NCBI GenBank assembly: GCA_903902965.1 | Contig: CAIUXE010000016.1 | Coordinates: forward strand, 1-48,061 | DNA length: 48,061 nt | Direction of reading: 5' to 3' | Source: an uncultured Actinomycetes bacterium | Lineage (GTDB): Bacteria > Actinomycetota > Actinomycetes > Nanopelagicales > Nanopelagicaceae | In this document: in pieces, positions 46,964 through 48,061 of the stretch | Layout of the letters: the number at the start of each line of letters is the position of its first letter | Numbering within the stretch: position 1 is the stretch's first letter | Position numbers and translations under genes: made by a program | The notes under the pieces: model-generated | What the model was told of the DNA's origin: nothing | Databases searched by the model: none | Seen by the model: only the letters and a program-made list of their open reading frames with translations

Positions 46964-46975
46964 TACCGTTAGGTC
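46964..46975 (+). promoter_or_regulatory. Candidate leaderless promoter (-10) of the flavin reductase-like gene
   Basis: TACCGT (46964-46969) followed by TAGGTC and then ATG 46976, the same layout as at pyk. No Shine-Dalgarno sequence is present. TTGAGT at 46935-46940 is 23 bp away, too far for a standard -35. Confidence 0.35.
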
Positions 46976-47464
46976 ATGGCCAAAAATCTGGATCCAAAGA
47001 GTTTCCGAGCGCTTATGAGTGGCTGGATAACCGGGATTGCATTGGTGACCACAAAAGATGAAACAACTGGGAGAAACATTGGAATTGTCTGTAACTCGCT
47101 AACTTCGGTTTCGTTAGATCCGCTTTTGATTTCATGGTGTGTAGATAAAAAAACTAAATCATTTCCTGATTGGGAAAATGCAAAAGAATGGAATGTGCAT
47201 ATCTTGGCCGCGGGTCAAGAGCATTTAGTGCACAGGTTTACAGCTCAAGTTGCGGACCGCTTTGAAGGTTTAGATATTTCTTATACGGATTCTGGAATAC
47301 CGATTTTGCCAAATGTCGAGACTTACTTCACCTGTAAAACTTTTTCAAAACATGAAGCAGGTGACCATGTAATTTTGGTTGGTGAAGTAATTGATTATCA
47401 AGATTCAATCGCACAGCCTTTGACATTTTTCCGCGGAAAATTTCTACCCGGCCCACATGCTTAA
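46976..47464 (+). CDS. Flavin reductase-like FMN-binding split-barrel protein
   Basis: 162 residues. The fold is recognisable from SFRALMSGWITGIALVTTKD (N-terminal strands), NSLTSVSLDPLLISWCVDKKTKSF (flavin phosphate and isoalloxazine region) and a C-terminal DHVILVGEVIDYQ followed by PLTFFRGKF. Such proteins reduce FMN or FAD with NAD(P)H, often to feed a two-component monooxygenase, or simply carry FMN. No oxygenase partner is in the window, so the substrate is unknown. It lies divergent from mraZ and convergent with the DUF3040 gene, with a 10-bp gap between gene ends. Confidence 0.88.
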   Translation: MAKNLDPKSFRALMSGWITGIALVTTKDETTGRNIGIVCNSLTSVSLDPLLISWCVDKKTKSFPDWENAKEWNVHILAAGQEHLVHRFTAQVADRFEGLDISYTDSGIPILPNVETYFTCKTFSKHEAGDHVILVGEVIDYQDSIAQPLTFFRGKFLPGPHA

Positions 47465-47474
47465 TTAATCTGAG

Positions 47475-47852
47475 CTAATAACCAGAGTTATTATCGCCGG
47501 ATTGGCGCTTTTCCCACCGTTGCTCAAGTTTTGACATCCAAGATGATTTAGCGCCTTTGATTTTTCTACCTTTTCTAACGTCACTATTAGATGGTTGGCG
47601 AAACCCAGTTATCAATCTATAAATTCCTAATAATGCAATAACAAAACCAAGTACTCCGACCGGAATTGTTTGCGAAATTAATCCACCAAACAAAGTTGCA
47701 AAACCAATTAGTAGAAATGAAATGCTTACTAATGTGGACCTTGGCGTACGAGCACGCGCGCCAGTTAATGTTGAAACTAAACGAGGGTCATCTTTGGAAA
47801 GTTGCTCTTCCATTTGCGCAAGCAGCCGCTGTTCATGTTCTGACAGTGGCAT
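47475..47852 (-). CDS. DUF3040 small membrane protein
   Basis: 125 residues from ATG 47852, preceded by a GGGGGCGTGAG ribosome site; a TTG at 47873 is rejected. The N-terminal MPLSEHEQRLLAQMEEQLSK is the hallmark of the DUF3040 family of Actinobacteria. Two membrane helices follow (about 41-58 and 62-83) and then a basic, Ser-rich tail. The function is unknown. The family is regularly found between dinB and mraZ, as here, apart from the flavin reductase-like gene in the gap. Confidence 0.9.
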   Translation of the reverse strand: MPLSEHEQRLLAQMEEQLSKDDPRLVSTLTGARARTPRSTLVSISFLLIGFATLFGGLISQTIPVGVLGFVIALLGIYRLITGFRQPSNSDVRKGRKIKGAKSSWMSKLEQRWEKRQSGDNNSGY

Positions 47853-47905
47853 CTCACGCCCCCTTTCAATCAATATCTAACTCAACTACCCAAAATCATA
47901 GTAGG

Positions 47906-48061
47906 TCAACCTGAGCCCGGCAGATCTGGGGGTTTTAGGAGCCTGGCCGGAGCTACCGCTTCCCCACCAAACCGATCTCGAGCAGCATCAATGGCGAGTT
48001 CAACCTCACTCCACCCTTTATCCCGAGCCCCTAATTCAGGCTGGGCGGCCAAGGGCTGGCC
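47906..48061 (-). CDS. dinB: DNA polymerase IV, C-terminal end only
   Basis: The right edge holds the last 51 codons of a minus-strand gene ending in TGA at 47908-47906. The residues WSEVELAIDAARDRFGGEAV and the following APARLLKPP match the extreme C-terminus of actinobacterial Y-family DinB polymerases. The catalytic part lies beyond the window. Position before DUF3040 supports the call. Confidence 0.75.
   Translation of the reverse strand, partial: GQPLAAQPELGARDKGWSEVELAIDAARDRFGGEAVAPARLLKPPDLPGSG

Noticed and set aside
47477-47492. AATAAC/GTTATT hairpin between the flavin reductase-like and DUF3040 genes as a bidirectional terminator
   Set aside because: Only six AT-rich pairs, inside the last codons of the DUF3040 gene and without a T run.
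1-48061. tRNA, rRNA, CRISPR, phage or insertion-sequence content
   Set aside because: No cloverleaf genes, phased long repeats, transposase or integrase frames were recognised; the only repeats are short and local.

Overview
The window is one continuous stretch of a compact actinobacterial chromosome of low GC content for the phylum (low 40s percent by eye). The gene order is the actinobacterial one: pyk / gltBD / lgt / trp / his / dnaE / rluD / lspA / dksA-like / ileS, followed by yggT-sepF-yggS-pgeF-ftsZ and the mur/fts (dcw) cluster up to mraZ, DUF3040 and dinB. The low GC, very short intergenic spaces, bifunctional PriA and a DNPR-type MurE (meso-DAP peptidoglycan) would fit a streamlined free-living actinobacterium such as the freshwater acI group (Nanopelagicales). 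That placement is inference; no rRNA or marker tree is available here. I see no tRNA, rRNA, CRISPR array, prophage or insertion sequence.

Layout. (1) 1-10161, minus strand: 3' portion of pyruvate kinase, both glutamate synthase subunits, a VIT-family metal transporter, lipoprotein diacylglyceryl transferase, and a membrane thiol-redox pair (DsbA-like plus MauE-like). (2) 10158-20382, minus: a his-trp supra-operon hisD-C-B-H-priA-F-I-trpE-(40-aa ORF)-(HGxxPAAW protein)-trpC-B-A. PriA serves both pathways. hisG, hisE, trpD and trpG are not in the window. (3) 20436-26272, minus: dnaE, rluD, lspA and a DksA/TraR-type zinc-finger protein with a long Lys/Ala/Pro tail. (4) 26374-29736, plus: a translational T-box leader and ileS. 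(5) 29731-46726, minus: yggT, sepF, yggS, pgeF, ftsZ, ftsQ, murC, murG, ftsW, murD, mraY, murF, murE, ftsI, ftsL, rsmH, mraZ. Many adjacent genes overlap through ATGA, GTGA, TAATG or TGATG junctions, so translational coupling is likely throughout. (6) 46727-48061: the mraZ control region, a flavin reductase-like gene on plus, a DUF3040 membrane protein and the C-terminus of DNA polymerase IV on minus.

Four observations stand out. IleS carries GTHH in place of the class I HxGH signature. lspA has no ATG, GTG or TTG that includes its first membrane helix, but has ATC exactly where a TAATG junction would put ATG. A well-nested RNA structure lies between mraZ and rsmH. The mraZ promoter carries 10-bp-phased MraZ-type boxes with a G-quadruplex motif immediately upstream. 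No wholly new multi-gene system is evident; most of the window is core metabolism and cell division.
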